A DNA stretch of 64,000 nt, taken from positions 43,869,134-43,933,133 of the forward strand of contig JAAONU010000001.1 of the NCBI GenBank assembly GCA_012932295.1, given 5' to 3'. The position numbers and the translations under genes were made by a program. Positions 61,410-64,000 of this stretch are shown one piece after another (positions within the stretch are counted from its first letter, which is position 1; each line of letters starts with the position of its first letter). The stretch comes from Cyclina sinensis. Taxonomy: Eukaryota; Mollusca; Bivalvia; Venerida; Veneridae. The notes beneath the pieces were generated by a model. That model did no database searches, was not told where the DNA came from, and worked only from the letters and a program-made list of their open reading frames with translations.

Positions 61410-62147
61410 CTCCTATCCCTGGTTGGAGTCGAACCAGCGACCTCCGGATCGAGAGTACGGCGCTTTAACCCCTCGACCACTGCTAGTCCTCGATACGCAG
61501 GTAGATATTTGTATTAATCGACATAAAAGTTTAACCATAATATCTGGAAACTAATGAGCTTTGTCGCTCCATTGTAACTCTTGCAGAAAAGGACATGTCA
61601 CCCGCTAGTTTAATTACCAAGTTTCTTTTAAGGTTTGTAGACAGTATATATTTACTAAAAAAGCCGTATTTGCAGCCATATTTACTGTTGATCTTTCATT
61701 ATGTCTACTACAATTATTCAATTTCCGGAATGGAACCCGATTTCCGCAATCTAAAACCAGCTTCACGCGCATAAACCTTTTTTCACAGGCAACAAAATGA
61801 CTCTTTTTTTTCACCTCAGAGCGACTTTCTCACATTCGGCCGTAACGGATTGTGACAGCACAGCTGTCAGCGAATCTCTGAAATCTGCCTCGGCTTGAAC
61901 AAGTTCAGCGATCTCATCCTTCGTCCAGTTCTTGCTACGTCGATACTGTTTACTTTCCATTCGCGAACGTGATAGAAAACAGGATGTTTATTTTCGGCTA
62001 GCAATTTCTTCCTGCATTTGAAGAGTAGCTCTTAAGATAAAAATTGTCTAAGGAACTTTGTTGAAACGCACTTAAGACAAATCTTATGATTGTCCTAGGA
62101 GCAATCTTATCATTTTGTCTTAGGAATTTTGATGAAACGCACTCCAG
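61410..62147 (-). repeat. right inverted arm of Harbinger locus
   Basis: The reverse complement of the left arm. It carries its own tRNA-like segment (about 61412-61495, B box GGTTCGACTCC) and its own Myb exon 1 on the minus strand (about 61955-61830, SKNWTKDEIAELVQAEADF). Here the Trp mutated to a stop in the left arm is intact, but QKARTW is replaced by one residue through an in-frame deletion. About 30 bases near 61685-61715 (cataatgaaagatcaacag region) are extra relative to the left arm. Confidence 0.92.
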
Positions 62148-62905
62148 GTTCCTTCCAAGGAGCAAAAGACATTTTTTAATTAAATTTTTAGGCGGACTGG
62201 TGATTTCCAAAAACATATTATAGATAATCATTTCCAAAAGTTCTGAAACATCATTTTAGTTAAATGCTGACGATGATGATGGCAAGTGTGACTGAAGCAA
62301 TCTGTTGCATGTCAAGCTGAAACAAAAACAAGAGCAATATTTTTTAATGGCCGCTCCTATTTAGAAGGTTTGATTGATTCTCTTCTGCTTTATTCACTTT
62401 AACATGCACAGAAATATGACACTGCTGTTGCTTCATGCTACTGTCAGTTCTTTGATAGTGGTTTGCAATTAACTGTAATAATAAAAGTTCTTGAATGCGG
62501 GTTACATATGAGGCTTTGGCACGCAATGCATGTTTTGCCTGTCAATAAGCCCGACCAAATAGCTGCACAACTACTGGGATCCAAAACCACTCCTTATATC
62601 CTTTACAATTCATGCGAACTAAACGTATTATTTGTATATTCATTGCCAATGAGCTTTTTGCAGGAAAAAAATGTTGTGTGTAAAACGAACTGTCTCGTAA
62701 TAAAAACACACATAAATTGTGGAATAACAGATGTGTTGGTAAGCTGCAGCTTTCAATTTTCAAACACAGAGAAAAACAAAGCATTCATAAACGCCCCTTG
62801 CATCAGCTGTATTATAGACTGACATACATTCAATACTAGCCGTTCTTATTTTTAAGTCAAAAGTTAGTATTAGATTAAATAAATTTACTATTATGTGGTG
62901 AGTGC
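62148..62905. other. gene-free stretch
   Basis: Overlapping frames of 60-119 codons on both strands (62344-62822) have no recognisable domain or start context. No repeat was recognised. Confidence 0.4.
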
Positions 62906-62907
62906 CA

Positions 62908-63164
62908 TCCCGGCTAGCTCAATCGGTAGAGCATCGAATTGTCAATACTGACGATCTCCGTGATAATTGATCTCAGTCAATGCGTCTGCAGGTCATCTGT
63001 CGTTCACTTCTGAAACAAGTGAGGAAGTAGTCATTCACTTGCGGAGGGATTGGTTACTAAACTGGTTGGATACCCGGGAACATTAGTTAGGTGGACTGAT
63101 CGCCGAGATATGTCCTTAGCTATTAAAACTGGTGTTAAACCCCAATAAACCATAAACCAAACCA
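62908..63164 (+). repeat. tRNA-derived SINE, copy 2
   Basis: The A box cggctagctcaatcggtagagca is intact (from 62912). The B-box region is deleted just after gcatcgaattgtcaatactg. The body (cacttgcggagggattgg, ggtggactgatcgccgagata) and the tail gttaaaccccaataaacc match copy 1 at 23643-23908. Loss of the B box means this copy cannot drive Pol III transcription by itself. Confidence 0.85.
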
Positions 63165-63165
63165 A

Positions 63166-64000
63166 TAATGTAGCGAGAATTAGATATGTCTTACAGTATT
63201 CATGTGTCACCAACTTGAACGAAAAAAATAAAGCAGTATATAGTAAAATAGGTTAGCCGACATTTTTATCTTTTTAAAGGCGTTACTTGGAACGAATAAG
63301 CATTTTTATTTTTGGTCAATATTTGGGGATAATGAAATAGGGCAAACACGCCAATACAAGAATATTAAGGTTTATTTGTAGATGTATCTAGAGAAATGTA
63401 TTTAATCCTACAAGACTAAAGCTTTTAACTGCAAATCGTAGCTTCCGAATTTCATATCTTGTATCTCCCAAAAAGATTTTCTGCTGTCAAACAATTTTAT
63501 TAAGACCGTTCTTGATATATGATAATGTAATTTATATACCAATGATGGACTTGTTAATCATCGTATGTCAAAAACTGACGAGTAGGTTTGACAGAAAAGA
63601 AATAAATCCAGTTTACCAAATGTATGAGTTAATATAGATGGCAATCAATCTGATCTGAGCAATGACTGTTCAGGACGAGCTAGTTCATAAAATAGGATAT
63701 GGATTCGAGTTGTATGTAGCTGTCTTAAACATCGCATGAACCTGGTCAATCACTATAATACAGAATATTGATTTCTAGATAAGTAACGAACATGTTGCAA
63801 GATTACACCGCTTAAACAATATCTCCATAGTTTTCTTATGCATTAGAATTCTTAATTTGCCTTACAAACCTGACCATTCGTCTTCATATGAATGCAGAAA
63901 GCGGAAAACTAGGTTGCTGTAAAGACTGTTATGCTGCTGCACAATTAGGAAGCCTTATTCCGTTTTACTCATAAACATTTCTGAAATATGAAGCAGTTTA
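63166..64000. other. gene-free stretch
   Basis: AT-rich sequence with no recognisable exon, repeat or regulatory cluster. Confidence 0.45.

Larger units (their letters stand above)
54705..62147. mobile_element. PIF/Harbinger DNA transposon locus (composite, decayed)
   Basis: Bounded by inverted arms ending ctggagtgcgtttcat and atgaaacgcactccag. Inside are both genes expected of the superfamily: a Myb/SANT-like DNA-binding protein (plus strand) and a HARBI1-like DDE transposase (minus strand), arranged tail to tail. A Tc1/mariner fragment is nested at 60440-61118. No convincing 3 bp target duplication is seen (cta outside left, gtt outside right). Because the right arm also contains a copy of Myb exon 1, the locus may be two Harbinger copies in opposite orientation rather than one element. 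Confidence 0.85.

Overview
The window looks like nuclear DNA of a mollusc, probably a bivalve. It is strongly AT-rich, nearly free of long open frames, full of introns, and built largely from transposable elements and local duplications. The mollusc call rests on two things recognised rather than searched: tRNA-derived SINEs ending in the 'gttaaacccca(a)' plus CAAA-rich tail, and an interspersed repeat carrying 'gggccataactctg' and a GACAGACAGACGACGG tract. The exact species cannot be told. No bacterial-style operon, rRNA, CRISPR array or intact long host gene is visible. Most short ORFs are chance.

Layout. 0-10 kb: intergenic, with a 3 x 108 bp minisatellite (1590-1913) and a tRNA-like SINE fragment. 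10.3-16.1 kb: the only convincing host-type gene, on the minus strand. Its exons lie at about 16.0, 13.7 and 10.5 kb, with canonical splice sites, agreeing phases and a poly(A) signal. The protein is not recognised, and one in-frame TGA separates its first and second parts. 15.2 kb: 4 x 49 bp minisatellite. 19.1-21.9 kb: a fold-back element with long, nearly identical inverted arms, each tipped by its own ~124 bp palindrome. 23.6 kb: tRNA SINE. 31.3 kb: 6 x 42 bp minisatellite.

32.3-47.9 kb is a tandem segmental duplication of a unit of about 7.8 kb. After duplication the copies diverged by insertion. Copy 1 received a 5'-truncated LINE (35.6-37.3 kb), for which copy 2 keeps the empty site. 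Copy 2 received a 2.78 kb hAT transposon (41.6-44.4 kb) with inverted termini and an 8 bp target duplication. A ~300 bp sequence module occurs twice in each unit and once more inside the fold-back element (five copies in all). In three copies it holds a TATA-like box and a distant CCAAT box on the minus strand, the strand of the unrecognised gene.

47.9-54.7 kb has no supportable gene. 54.7-62.15 kb is a decayed PIF/Harbinger transposon locus. A five-exon Myb/SANT-like gene runs right and a four-exon HARBI1-like DDE transposase runs left, converging tail to tail. They lie between ~740 bp inverted arms that carry duplicate copies of Myb exon 1 and a tRNA-like segment. A Tc1/mariner fragment is nested inside. 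A second tRNA SINE lies at 62.9-63.2 kb.

As a whole the window reads as a duplication-prone intergenic/intronic region: one possible taxon-restricted gene, its possible promoter module copied around it, and four superfamilies of DNA/RNA transposons dated relative to one another by nesting and by the duplication.
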